A stretch of 64,000 bases of DNA, from NCBI GenBank assembly GCA_963778375.1, contig CAVZTX010000025.1, positions 27,822 through 91,821 of the forward strand, read 5' to 3'. The DNA comes from CAVZTX01 sp963778375 (GTDB lineage Bacteria > Chloroflexota > Ktedonobacteria > Ktedonobacterales > Ktedonobacteraceae). Below are positions 46,947 through 55,135 of the stretch, piece by piece (position 1 is the stretch's first letter; every line of letters starts with the position of its first letter). Position numbers and translations under genes: made by a program. The notes beneath the pieces are model-generated. The model saw only the letters and a program-made list of their open reading frames with translations. It ran no database searches and was not told the DNA's origin.

Positions 46947-47121
46947 GCTACCTTAGTCACTCTAACTACGGATATTGAGACACAATGTTGTAAGATGAGG
47001 AAGTCCTAACTAGAGGAAATTATTTGGTACTGACGAGTGTTAGTAATAGACTTAGAAGGCTTGAAATGTATGTATACACTACATCAGTCATTGCTGAATA
47101 AGTGGATTCCAAGGAGCATCA

Positions 47122-48360
47122 ATGAGAATTCTTGCCATCATCTTTGGCGTCGGTTTCATCATCGCTATCCTGCAAGATGCTTTTGAGACGATCGTCCTAC
47201 CTCGCAGGGTTTCACGAAAATTTAGATTGTCTCGTTTTTTCTATACCTCGACCTGGATGTTATGGTCATGGCTGGCGCGCAAGATGCGCCCAGGAAATCG
47301 GCGTGAGTACTATCTAGGATATTTCGGCCCACTTTCACTCATCCTGCTACTTATGGTCTGGGCAGCAGTCCTTATGATTAGCTTCGCACTTCTTCAATGG
47401 GGTGCAGGCTCAGCCTTGAGTGCTCCTGAGAAGATTGTGATGTTTTGGACTTATCTCTATATGAGCGGGACAACTTTCGTCACACTCGGACTGGGCGACG
47501 TTATCCCACTATCAGAGCTGGGAAGATTTCTCACTGTTCTAGAAGCTGGCTTCGGCTTTGGTTTTCTTGCCCTTATTATCGGCTATGTTCCGATAATTTA
47601 CCAGGCATTTTCAAGACGAGAGGCCGGTATCGCCCTTCTAGATGCACGCGCTGGTTCACCTTCAAGCGCAACGGAACTGCTGCGTCGAAATTATCGCGAT
47701 CAGAAAATAGAGGAACTTACCCGCTATCTGCTGGAATGGGAACGGTGGAGTGCAGAGTTGCTAGAAAGCCATCTCTCCTATCCGGTCTTAACCTACTATC
47801 GTTCCCAACATGAGCGTCAGTCCTGGCTAGCGGCTCTCACGACGATTTTGGACGCGTGCGCACTACTGATTGTGGGATTTGAAGGAATTACAGTCCCGAG
47901 CAGCCGCTTTACGTTTGCTATGGGGCGTCATGCAGCAGTTGATCTAGCGCAGATATACGGAACGCCACCCATGAATCCTAAACTCAGTCGTCTCTCATCG
48001 GAGGACTTTGCACGCATGCGCGATGCCCTTGCCGATGTGGGATTACAGTTTCGCAGCCAAGAGGAGGCTGAGAAACGGCTCTATGAGCTACGTTTGATCT
48101 ACGAGCCGTTCGTCAATGCATTAGCAGAGCATCTGTTGGTGAATCTCCCTCCCTGGATTCCGGTGACAAAGACGGTCGATGACTGGCAGACGAGCGCATG
48201 GGATCATTTTGCTCAGTGGTCACCTGCCAGACTCGATGAGATAACCCATATTATTGCCGATGGCAGAAAGAAACATCTCTTATCTAAGTCTCTCATCCAA
48301 GCTGATACTCGGCAAAGTGTGCAACCCCTGGGAGAAAGCAGTAGAGAAGAAAGAGCTTGA
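47122..48360 (+). CDS. Two-pore-helix ion channel family protein (potassium channel-like)
   Basis: Membrane protein of 412 residues. It has a short N-terminal hydrophobic segment, a basic stretch, then TM (YFGPLSLILLLMVWAAVLMISFALLQW), a pore helix and filter SGTTFVTLGLGDVIP, and a TM (GFGFGFLALIIGYVPIIY). The filter reads T-L-G-L-G-D instead of T-V-G-Y-G-D, so selectivity may be relaxed. A cytoplasmic domain of some 240 residues follows without RCK/TrkA-N motifs. ATG at 47122 has AAGGAG upstream. Such single-filter proteins work as tetramers. Confidence 0.75.
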   Translation: MRILAIIFGVGFIIAILQDAFETIVLPRRVSRKFRLSRFFYTSTWMLWSWLARKMRPGNRREYYLGYFGPLSLILLLMVWAAVLMISFALLQWGAGSALSAPEKIVMFWTYLYMSGTTFVTLGLGDVIPLSELGRFLTVLEAGFGFGFLALIIGYVPIIYQAFSRREAGIALLDARAGSPSSATELLRRNYRDQKIEELTRYLLEWERWSAELLESHLSYPVLTYYRSQHERQSWLAALTTILDACALLIVGFEGITVPSSRFTFAMGRHAAVDLAQIYGTPPMNPKLSRLSSEDFARMRDALADVGLQFRSQEEAEKRLYELRLIYEPFVNALAEHLLVNLPPWIPVTKTVDDWQTSAWDHFAQWSPARLDEITHIIADGRKKHLLSKSLIQADTRQSVQPLGESSREERA

Positions 48361-48461
48361 AAGGATGGTATTTGGTGATACAGACTTTGCCGACTTGCGA
48401 TTGCAAGGCCAGTACCACCAAATAAGCGAAGCTATGAAAGGGAGTGAGAAGACACAGATCG

Positions 48462-49712
48462 TTACACCCCTGATTCGGCTTCCCGTGGTTTTGTAGCAGC
48501 CGAAACTGTTTGATACGAAATCTGAACAGGCAGGGATTTTTTAGTAAGGAGCGAGGGTGGTGGAGGGGTGATCAAGGGTTTAGTCTCGATTTGGGAATAC
48601 TTCTTTGCTGAAGTAACTTTAGCTTGAGTGATCACCTTCTTATAAATCTTGACGTACTTTTCAGCCATGACATGGGCAGAGAAATTGCGCTCTACATGCA
48701 TACGCGTCATATCACGGTTAATTTCATTGATGCGAGGGATAAAGCGCGCCATTTCATTGACATCGTGAACCAGAAAGCCTGTCTTCCCATGCACTATGAT
48801 TTCGGGAGCAGCACCACGGGCAAATGAGATCACAGGGCAACCCAATGCCATAGCCTCGATCATGACCATGCCAAATGGTTCTTCCCACTCAATGGGGTTC
48901 AAGAAACCGTAGGCACGGCTCAGCAAATTAATCTTCTGCTTCATATCGACCGGGCCGACATACTTGACCTGCTTATTATCAATATGCGGCTTGATCATTT
49001 CGTCAAAGTAGGAAATTGATTCCTGTTGATATTGATCAATGGTACCAGCCAACACAAGAGGCACATTTGCACGTTTCGCAGCTTCAATCGCAAGGTGTGT
49101 ACCTTTATCGGGGATAAAGCGGCCCAGCCAGACAAAAAAATCGCCTCGTTTCCTTCCCGTTGGCTTAAACTGGTTCATCGGCAAGCCATGATGCACTACT
49201 CCCACAAAATTGAGAGGGTGCGACACCTCATCGCGGGCGGCTTCACTGATGGCAATGATCGGAACCTCTGAAGCCCATTCCATGTAAAATTGATCGGCAT
49301 CACCGGTCCACGATTGGACACGATCAAAGGGGAACCGGCTATGTAGGGTGGTGACATGTGGAGTAGCGAGGTTAGCCGTAAGCGGAAAAATGTACAGGTC
49401 TGAACTGGAGGAAAGATGAGTATGGACAATATCGAACTCTTGAGCATACTCCAGTGATTTCAGCAAATGGTAATAGGCCTTGAGGTGTGCAGGCCAAGGA
49501 ACCCCCAAATCAATAAGAGACTTCGGGAAAAAGGAAATGTGTTTCGCCGAAGTCTTCGCATCACCGGGAGCAAATAGGGTTACATCATGTCCCTGGGCCA
49601 CCTGCTCTTCTACCAAATTATAGATAACAATCTCCGTTCCCCCATAGTTTTTGGGGGGAATAGTTATCCAGGGAGGAGCTATATGCGCGATTTTCACTTT
49701 TTTGTCCTTCAC
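48462..49712 (-). CDS. Glycosyltransferase family 4 protein
   Basis: GT-B retaining glycosyltransferase of 416 residues, cytoplasmic or membrane-peripheral. Features: IAHIAPPWITIPPKNYGGTEIVIYNLVEE (GT4 N-domain glycine loop), DIVHTHLSSSSDLY, VVHHGLPMNQFKP, FVWLGRFIPDKGTHLAIEAA (donor-site entry) and the C-terminal E-x7-E motif EPFGMVMIEAMALGCPVISFARGAAPEII. Sugar and acceptor are not predictable. It stands alone; the tail beyond ~370 is basic and variable. Confidence 0.85.
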   Translation of the reverse strand: MKDKKVKIAHIAPPWITIPPKNYGGTEIVIYNLVEEQVAQGHDVTLFAPGDAKTSAKHISFFPKSLIDLGVPWPAHLKAYYHLLKSLEYAQEFDIVHTHLSSSSDLYIFPLTANLATPHVTTLHSRFPFDRVQSWTGDADQFYMEWASEVPIIAISEAARDEVSHPLNFVGVVHHGLPMNQFKPTGRKRGDFFVWLGRFIPDKGTHLAIEAAKRANVPLVLAGTIDQYQQESISYFDEMIKPHIDNKQVKYVGPVDMKQKINLLSRAYGFLNPIEWEEPFGMVMIEAMALGCPVISFARGAAPEIIVHGKTGFLVHDVNEMARFIPRINEINRDMTRMHVERNFSAHVMAEKYVKIYKKVITQAKVTSAKKYSQIETKPLITPPPPSLLTKKSLPVQISYQTVSAATKPREAESGV

Positions 49713-50109
49713 TCATGTGAGCAGTTACACTTAGCTAGCACAGCCCACTCCGCATGATGCTCATTGCCATTTGTCTGCCTATTTCAAGACAAGAACAAAT
49801 AACTGCTTTTGTTTGCATCACAGCGAACAATTACCCATCTACAAGGCCACAAATTATCTTATCAACTAATATGTTACACTAAAGATATTTGTCTGTCAAG
49901 TTATTAAATGGATGAGCTTACTATTTCTAACGTTTTTTATATTTTTAATTGAATTTTAAGTTTGCGAATAACGTTATGATACTCGAACCGTAGGAAAGAT
50001 ATTTTTAATGGCATAATGGAGGGGAAATCCCCTCTATTTCAAGTTTTCAAGGATGAGGACTTCCAGGATAGTGAGTGCGATGCGAGCAATTGTGATTGTG
50101 TTGGGTAAA

Positions 50110-50157
50110 AAGGATGAACCCCACAGTACATATCAAATGTACCGCAGGGTTCGTCCT
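50110..50157. repeat. Imperfect 21-base inverted repeat
   Basis: Arms 50110-50130 and 50137-50157 (AAGGATGAACCC...GTACA against its complement) pair with about four mismatches around a six-base loop. A second hairpin, GAGGAGAAA...TTTCTCCTC, lies at 50174-50207. Confidence 0.6.
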
Positions 50158-50265
50158 TGAAGGGTCAGAGAAGGAGGAGAAAGGATGTATTTACAGATTT
50201 TCTCCTCGTACAATCTATCAGGCAGAGTTTATTTTTGTTATTCATCTGATAATGATATCCGCTCC

Positions 50266-50351
50266 ATGGGTTGTATAGTGCAGTAGAGCAATTAACAGTT
50301 CGGAGCGATCGCTGTATTTGCCGTTCTACGCATTCCCCCCATACAACCCGT
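50266..50351. repeat. Distant inverted repeat ATGGGTTGTAT / ATACAACCCGT
   Basis: Eleven-base arms at 50266-50276 and 50341-50351 with one mismatch, enclosing about 64 bases. They could close a larger RNA structure or mark the ends of a small mobile unit. Confidence 0.45.
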
Positions 50352-50362
50352 ACATAATAGAG

Positions 50363-50396
50363 TACGCCAGTAGATTTTGGTTGGATTACCTATTTT
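50363..50396 (+). repeat. Dispersed intergenic element, copy 2
   Basis: TACGCCAG + 11 bases + TGGATTACCTATTT, the counterpart of 29124-29156 with identical spacing. The shared right block of 14 bases is exact. Confidence 0.5.
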
Positions 50397-50498
50397 TTAA
50401 GGGTATGGCATACACATAAGTATATTGTTTTGAGGAAGCCTGTTCTGCTACTATCTAGATCAAAGAGAGTGTAGAAGAAAGGAGAAGGCATTACCTTT

Positions 50499-50927
50499 AT
50501 GAGCGACGATTTTCCTTGCTGGTATCCAGTGCAAATTCGATTTCGCGACCTTGATCCCCTGGCACACGTGAATAATACCGTCTACTTCACCTACTTCGAG
50601 GAAGCAAGAAGCTATTATTTTAATCAGCTTGAGACCTGGCTCAATGAGTGGCCATCGCGTGAGGAGCATCAGGAGGTTGAGAGTATCGTGTCCCATCCAC
50701 CGCACAATCCACGCATTAAGATGCGACCGGATGGGAGTCATTATGGTCTACTGGTCAAAGAGATTTCTTGCACTTTTGAGCTTCCTTTGATACGTTCTGA
50801 CCATGTGGAAGTCGGTGTTCGTGTAGCACGAGTGGGACGTACCAGCCTCGTAATGGAGCATCAGATACGCGATATAAACGAGCATCAGCGCGTCTTTGCC
50901 ACTGGAAGGTCAGTGATGGTGTGGTGA
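50499..50927 (+). CDS. Acyl-CoA thioesterase (YbgC/4HBT type), first of a tandem pair, shortened
   Basis: Hot-dog-fold thioesterase of 142 residues. The 4HBT signature with the catalytic Asp is at VQIRFRDLDPLAHVNNTVYFTYFEEAR; VRVARVGRTSLVMEHQIRD is the central helix-strand region. Compared with the neighbouring paralogue, which is closely similar along its length, this copy ends at SVMVW: the codon after the shared Trp is TGA where the paralogue has TGC. It thus lacks the last ~34 residues, yet the core hot-dog fold is complete, so activity may persist. AAGGAGAAGG before the ATG. Substrate unknown. Confidence 0.8.
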   Translation: MSDDFPCWYPVQIRFRDLDPLAHVNNTVYFTYFEEARSYYFNQLETWLNEWPSREEHQEVESIVSHPPHNPRIKMRPDGSHYGLLVKEISCTFELPLIRSDHVEVGVRVARVGRTSLVMEHQIRDINEHQRVFATGRSVMVW

Positions 50928-50997
50928 TACAACAATCGCAAATGAACACTTCTTACCTGCAAGTGCAGCCTATATGTGGAGAAAGGAAAGAGCAAGC

Positions 50998-51510
50998 ATG
51001 AGTGACACTTTTCCCTCCTGGTATCCGGTACAAATTCGCTTTCGGGATCTAGATCCTTTGGCGCATGTGAATAATACCGTCTACTTTACCTATTTTGAAG
51101 AAGCAAGAAGCTACTACTTCAATCATCTCGAAACGTGGCTGAAGGAGTGGCCCTCACGTGAAGAGCATCAAGAGGCAGAAAGCATCATCTCACACCCACC
51201 ACACAATCCCCGCATACAGACCCGTCCAGATGGCAGCCATTATGGCATTCTGATTAAAGAAGTAACCTGTACCTATATGCTGCCTTTGGTACGCTCTGAT
51301 ACTGTAGAGGTTGGTGTACGGGTTGTGCATGTTGGGCGCACAAGTTTCAGTATGGGATACCAGATACGCGACGTGAACGAACATGAGCGCATCTTTGCAA
51401 CTGGTAAGTCGGTCCTCGTGTGGTGCAATTACCTTACTGGCAGACCTCATCCTATTCCACCATCACTCCGCTTTGCTTTTGAACAGATGGAAGGACAAGC
51501 ATTTTCATAG
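50998..51510 (+). CDS. Acyl-CoA thioesterase (YbgC/4HBT type), second of a tandem pair
   Basis: Full-length paralogue of about 170 residues. The same catalytic block RFRDLDPLAHVNNTVYF is present, plus SHYGILIKEVTCTYMLPLVRSD and an additional C-terminal segment GRPHPIPPSLRFAFEQMEG that the first copy lacks. ATG at 50998 has GGAAAGAG upstream; the open frame to 50974 is not conserved in the first copy. The two genes are separated by 70 bases and probably cotranscribed. The high similarity of both DNA and protein points to a fairly recent duplication. Confidence 0.85.
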   Translation: MSDTFPSWYPVQIRFRDLDPLAHVNNTVYFTYFEEARSYYFNHLETWLKEWPSREEHQEAESIISHPPHNPRIQTRPDGSHYGILIKEVTCTYMLPLVRSDTVEVGVRVVHVGRTSFSMGYQIRDVNEHERIFATGKSVLVWCNYLTGRPHPIPPSLRFAFEQMEGQAFS

Positions 51511-51592
51511 ATCCTTTTACTTTTTGGCATCTCATCCGTTTATATAGATGGAATTTTCCCGCCTTTTTGGTTGCCTGGAGGAAGAACAGGCC

Positions 51593-51694
51593 ATGAACAT
51601 GTGGATATCGCTCGTAGTAGCAATTCCAGGGATTGTTGTCAGTTTCTTACAAATCCACGACTGGTTGAAAGACCATCGTAAGAAGAGTAAGTAG
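51593..51694 (+). CDS. 33-residue single-pass membrane peptide
   Basis: A short frame, ATG at 51593 to TAG at 51692-51694, with GGAGGAAGAA some ten bases upstream. The peptide starts MNMWISLVVAIPGIVVSFLQ (one membrane helix) and ends in a charged segment HDWLKDHRKKSK. A strong terminator follows 22 bases later, giving a compact stand-alone transcription unit. The layout resembles small hydrophobic type I toxins (Fst/Ldr-like) but the sequence is not a known member to me; a regulatory or membrane-modulating peptide is as likely. Confidence 0.5.
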   Translation: MNMWISLVVAIPGIVVSFLQIHDWLKDHRKKSK

Positions 51695-51715
51695 TCTGAC
51701 AGCAATGCCAGCAAG

Positions 51716-51739
51716 AAGCCCCTGAGCAATCAGGGGTTT
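51716..51739 (+). terminator. Intrinsic terminator after the 33-residue peptide gene
   Basis: AAGCCCCTGA (51716-51725), loop GCAA, TCAGGGGTTT (51730-51739) followed by TCTGTTGTT. A GC-rich stem with a T-rich tail on the plus strand. Confidence 0.8.
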
Positions 51740-51801
51740 TCTGTTGTTAGTCCTTTTTTCTGCTTGTTTTCTCACAATCTCTTGCTATATTGATCTCAGC
51801 T

Positions 51802-51985
51802 ATGACTGACTACGGCTTTGCCCACAGCAGACGAATTATCCACCCATCAAATCTCGTGCAGGAAAAGAAGGAAGCTCGAAAGAAAAGTATTAGAGCAAGT
51901 AGAACAGAGACGAAGACAGAATTATTTGCGCTGGTACAAAAAGATGCAGTTGAAAGCGCAAAGCGAGATTGATACAATTTCTTAA
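51802..51985 (+). pseudogene. Small basic coiled-coil protein, frameshifted in an A-run
   Basis: The frame from ATG at 51802 encodes MTDYGFAHSRRIIHPSNLVQ and a Lys/Glu helix. If one A is removed from the AAAA at 51883-51886 it continues as VLEQVEQRRRQNYLRWYKKM to TAA at 51983-51985, giving a coherent 60-residue helical protein ending three bases before the next ATG. Without the change the two halves are in different frames. Function unknown; the next gene also encodes a coiled coil. Confidence 0.45.
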
Positions 51986-51988
51986 TCC

Positions 51989-52182
51989 ATGGCTAAGCCG
52001 AAACAAAAAACCATTGCAGACATGACCCCACAAGAACTCATCAAATCGCTCACTCCATCCTTTGGGGAACTGATAAAAGCGGAGATACGAACAGTGGAGA
52101 TAACCATAAAGGCGAATACTGATGCTACTATCAAAGCCTCCGAAGAAAGAATGAAAGCTCATACAGAAGCATCTATTAAAAT
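51989..52182 (+). pseudogene. Coiled-coil protein gene, 5' fragment (interrupted by an IS)
   Basis: Encodes MAKPKQKTIADMTPQELIKS and a helix with repeated IKAxxxATIKA-like units up to TEASIK, then runs into the insertion sequence. Joining base 52182 to 53287 restores the reading frame (IKISEERLTKRIDALEQK), for a protein of about 118 residues that is mostly coiled coil. The element is inserted exactly within the ATA codon. Probable function unknown. Confidence 0.75.
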
Positions 52183-53283
52183 AGACTTCTTCCCCAATAA
52201 GAGTGAGAGTGGCGACCCAGGCAGATGGGAGGCATCATCACTGCTTTAGCCCATCTGGTAGCTCGCCCGTAGCATGACCCGGAGATTATGCAGCCCCATG
52301 GCCACCATGGCGAGCAGATCACTCATACCCTCTCTGGTATTCCTGAGGATATCGGAAACACTGCGATTGCGCTTGAAGCCAGCATTGCTGTGCTCAATGG
52401 AAATGCGGGCTTTGGCCAGGGCTGTGTTGTGCGCCTTTTGCGACGGCGTCAACTCATCTTTAGGTTCCCCCTGCTTTTTGCGTTTCCGTTTGCGCGGCGT
52501 GATGACCAGCGCATTGCCAATCTCTAGGCCCTGGAAGCCGGTATCGGCCTGCACCAGCAAACCACTCGTACAGGAGAGTTGCGCTTCATCCAGGATCTTC
52601 TTGTCATGCTTGGTGCCTGGCGCTTCCTCACTCACAGCCAGAATGTACTGCGTCTGGGGATGGGTCAGGGTGACATGCTTGCGCGTATGGCGCTTTTTCT
52701 TCCCAGAGTAGTCTTCTTTCTGCCGCGTGGCATCTTTTGGGCGGCGGATGGGTCGCTCCGTTCCATCGGTGAGCACGCCGAGTTCCTTGAGTTCAGGAAA
52801 TGCCTCAATGAGTTCCTCCAAGGATCGTCCCTGCGTTCGCTTGGGACGGACATGCATCTGCCCTAGCGCCGCATCTAGCACGGGCAGCAGCAGACCGACC
52901 CAGGTACAGGCCTTGCTTTCCGCCAAGCCAAAGAACATCCCCTGCACGATGAGCAGGGGATACATCCTGCTATACATCAGGATGAAGAGCAGTTTGTCTG
53001 CCACGGTCGGCAGGGCTCCTTTTTGTCCTCCACCCAGAGCACGTCTGCGATCGGGTGCATTGACTCGCGGCTGAATCACCTGCTGATGATACTGCACTGC
53101 GAACTCCTGCAATAGCTGCTCGAATTCCGCCACGCTCAGGCCGATGAGACGATGTAGGAGTGCTGGTCGCTTGGCTACCTGGGCATAGCTCAGATGCATC
53201 CTCTTTGGCTCCTTCTTCTTTAGGGTTCCTGACATTCAGTCCTTCCCATTTTATCTCATCCCCCTCTATTCGGGAAGAAGTCT
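52183..53283. mobile_element. Complete IS5-family insertion sequence (ISL2-like), 1101 bp
   Basis: Terminal inverted repeats begin AGACTTCTTCCC-x-AATA at both ends (left 52183 onward, right end read on the minus strand from 53283). The flanking trinucleotide AAT is duplicated at 52180-52182 and 53284-53286; a three-base A-N-T duplication is characteristic of the ISL2 group of IS5. It carries one transposase on the minus strand. Confidence 0.9.
52246..53235 (-). CDS. IS5-family DDE transposase
   Basis: Protein of 329 residues with an N-terminal HTH_Tnp_4-like part (LSVAEFEQLLQEFAVQYHQQ, KLLFILMYSRMYPLLIVQGMFFGLAES) and a DDE_Tnp_4 catalytic domain. The acidic residues sit in VLTDGTERPIRR, VQADTGFQG and ARISIEHSNAGFKR, with the usual K/R after the Glu. 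It appears intact, so the element may be active. Confidence 0.9.
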   Translation of the reverse strand: MSGTLKKKEPKRMHLSYAQVAKRPALLHRLIGLSVAEFEQLLQEFAVQYHQQVIQPRVNAPDRRRALGGGQKGALPTVADKLLFILMYSRMYPLLIVQGMFFGLAESKACTWVGLLLPVLDAALGQMHVRPKRTQGRSLEELIEAFPELKELGVLTDGTERPIRRPKDATRQKEDYSGKKKRHTRKHVTLTHPQTQYILAVSEEAPGTKHDKKILDEAQLSCTSGLLVQADTGFQGLEIGNALVITPRKRKRKKQGEPKDELTPSQKAHNTALAKARISIEHSNAGFKRNRSVSDILRNTREGMSDLLAMVAMGLHNLRVMLRASYQMG

Positions 53284-53286
53284 AAT

Positions 53287-53449
53287 ATCAGAAGAAAGGC
53301 TAACCAAGCGCATAGATGCTCTTGAGCAGAAAATAGACAAGGTAACACAAAACCATGAAGAACGGATAGAGCATCTCGAAAGAACACGCAGGAATTTCCA
53401 ATCCTCACAAAAACTAACTGGTCCCCGCACTGGTTACGTTTCGCTCTAG
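53287..53449 (+). pseudogene. Coiled-coil protein gene, 3' fragment
   Basis: Continues the 51989 gene behind the IS: ISEERLTKRIDALEQKIDKV and a charged helix to ...TGPRTGYVSL and TAG at 53447-53449. Without the IS it is in frame with the 5' fragment. Confidence 0.75.
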
Positions 53450-53492
53450 CGGCCTCAAGCCGTATCGCCATCGAACAATTCGTTATTTTGTA

Positions 53493-54770
53493 TCACCTAC
53501 CAAAAAACCGTTCAGTAAATGTAGCAATAAAACTGATCTCGATGAGTAACCCTACAACCGCTTCAAATGCTGCCATAACCACTAATGGGTAGTGGAGCGT
53601 CACGAGCTTAGCGTCAAGGTTAGGGAGAAATCCTCGTCCATGAAATGAAGTCAAACTATAGACTAGCGCATCAGGCCGAAACGGAAGATGGCCTATTGAA
53701 AAGTAGGCGAGTGCAAACCCAAAGATAATAACCAGATACCATAAAACGCTGCGACCTGGGCGATAGCCGTAACCCGCGAGGAGATCAAGAAATCCAGAGA
53801 AGAAATATTGTCCGAACTTTTTTTGACGGCGTAAAACGACACGCTGGCAGAGTTGCGCTCAATAGGCGAAACGAGAAGCCTCTTCATTCAATCCTTGCGT
53901 TTGGAGTGCAACTGCAAGTTGACGATTAGCCCGAACTGCTATTCTATATTCGGACAGGAGGGTCGTATCGTTCTCCTTGTTTTCTTCAAAGATTTTTTGC
54001 CTTGCTTTCCGTTCATCGCCCAGCATATTTACCTGTAACCAGTTTATCATGGTGAGATTAATACTATCCCAATTTGTATCACCTACTAATACACAACCCA
54101 GTTCTTTATCACATAAAGAGGCATAATTCAAGTTGGATGCAACATTAAAGAATGCAAATCGCAAAGAAGCACCCGCGAGATGGGAGCGACGAAAGCTCGT
54201 TCCTTCAAGGTGTGCATCCGTAAAGTCAGCCAGCTCTAAATAGGCGAATTCTAAGCTTGCATCCTCCAAGCGTGTCCAACACAAGCTTGCACCTTCTAAG
54301 TGTGCTTCATAAAGATTAGAATTTTGTAGATGAGTAGCTGCCATTTTATTGTATCGTATACGGTTTTCCGCCATAGACCGTTCTTCAGATTTTAGCCCTG
54401 CTCGTAGTCGAGTAAGAGGCAAGAACGCCAAGTTAATTGTACTTAAATCTGCACCACGTAAATCTAGCCCCCAACGTCCACGTTGGTTCTTGTCAGTCCA
54501 ATCCACTGGTCCACGTCCATTCTCCTGAGTAACCAGCAGCCATTCCACATCAGCACGACTTAAACTTATACCTTTAAATGGATAGATGCCTTTTTCAATG
54601 TCAGGCACAATGGCGCGTCTTTCAGCGAGGTATTTCTGTCGCTCGGCATCAATTTCTGGTTCAGTTCGCCACGACCAGCCCTTAGCTCTCCAATAGGCTC
54701 TCCATGCTTCTGGATCGTCACTTGTAGGACGTTGGAGGATAGTTACCTGTCCGTTATCTTGGTCACTCAT
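53493..54770 (-). pseudogene. Pentapeptide-repeat protein with C-terminal membrane module, in-frame stop
   Basis: The frame from ATG 54770 encodes an N-terminal charged domain, then pentapeptide-like repeats (LEGASLCWTRLEDASLEFAYLELADFTDAHLEGTSFRRSHLAGASLRFAFF) and a helical part, and stops at TGA 53859-53861 after SRFAY. The same frame continues past the TGA without interruption for 121 more residues: AQLCQRVVLRRQKKFGQYFF, GYGYRPGRSVLWYLVIIFGFALAYF, DALVYSLTSFHGRGF and a second helix (AFEAVVGLLIEISFIATF) to TGA at 53493-53495. A two-helix, pore-loop-like tail of this kind is typical of these proteins in Ktedonobacteria. A single base change (CGA to TGA) explains it. Confidence 0.8.
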
Positions 54771-54797
54771 TCGTGTTTCTCACTTCCTGAAGGACCT

Positions 54798-55132
54798 TTA
54801 GGGATGGATTGAGCCATCAGGCATGGTTGTACCATACAAAGCGGCATCGTTTAGGTTAGCGTTCATTGCCAAACTAAGGTCAGCAAAGTCCAGAATAGCA
54901 CCTTTTAGGTTAGCGTCTTTTAGATTAGAATAATGTAAATTGGCATCTTTAAAATCAGCTTGTAGGTTAGTATTGCTTAAATCGGAATAACTCAAATTGG
55001 CATTCTCCATATAAGCCCCCTGAAAATCAGCCATATGTAAGTCAGAACCACTTAGATCAGCCCCACTTAAATTAGACCCACTTAAGTTAGCCCCGACCAG
55101 ATCCGCTGAAGTTAAATCGATGATTTTATTGT
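54798..55132 (-). pseudogene. Pentapeptide-repeat protein gene, 3' fragment (interrupted by an IS)
   Basis: Encodes NNKIIDLTSADLVGANLSGS and about 12 further A(D/N)LxX units to ...TTMPDGSIHP. The open frame upstream to 55184 derives from the insertion sequence. Without the element it is in frame with the 5' fragment at 56751-57234 (HDLGLIYINNKIIDLTSADL), together about 272 residues. Confidence 0.8.
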
Positions 55133-55135
55133 TTA

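Larger units (their letters stand above)
49713..50498. other. Long AT-rich intergenic region with several inverted repeats
   Basis: About 790 bases. The first half is AT-rich and featureless. From 50100 on there are three inverted repeats and the second copy of a dispersed block (separate entries). A 60-codon frame at 50096-50278 overlaps the hairpins and has no ribosome site, so I do not call it a gene. A structured RNA is possible. Confidence 0.45.

Noticed and set aside
50096..50278. 60-codon frame in the structured intergenic region
   Set aside because: Overlaps two hairpins, lacks a ribosome site and looks like translation of non-coding DNA.
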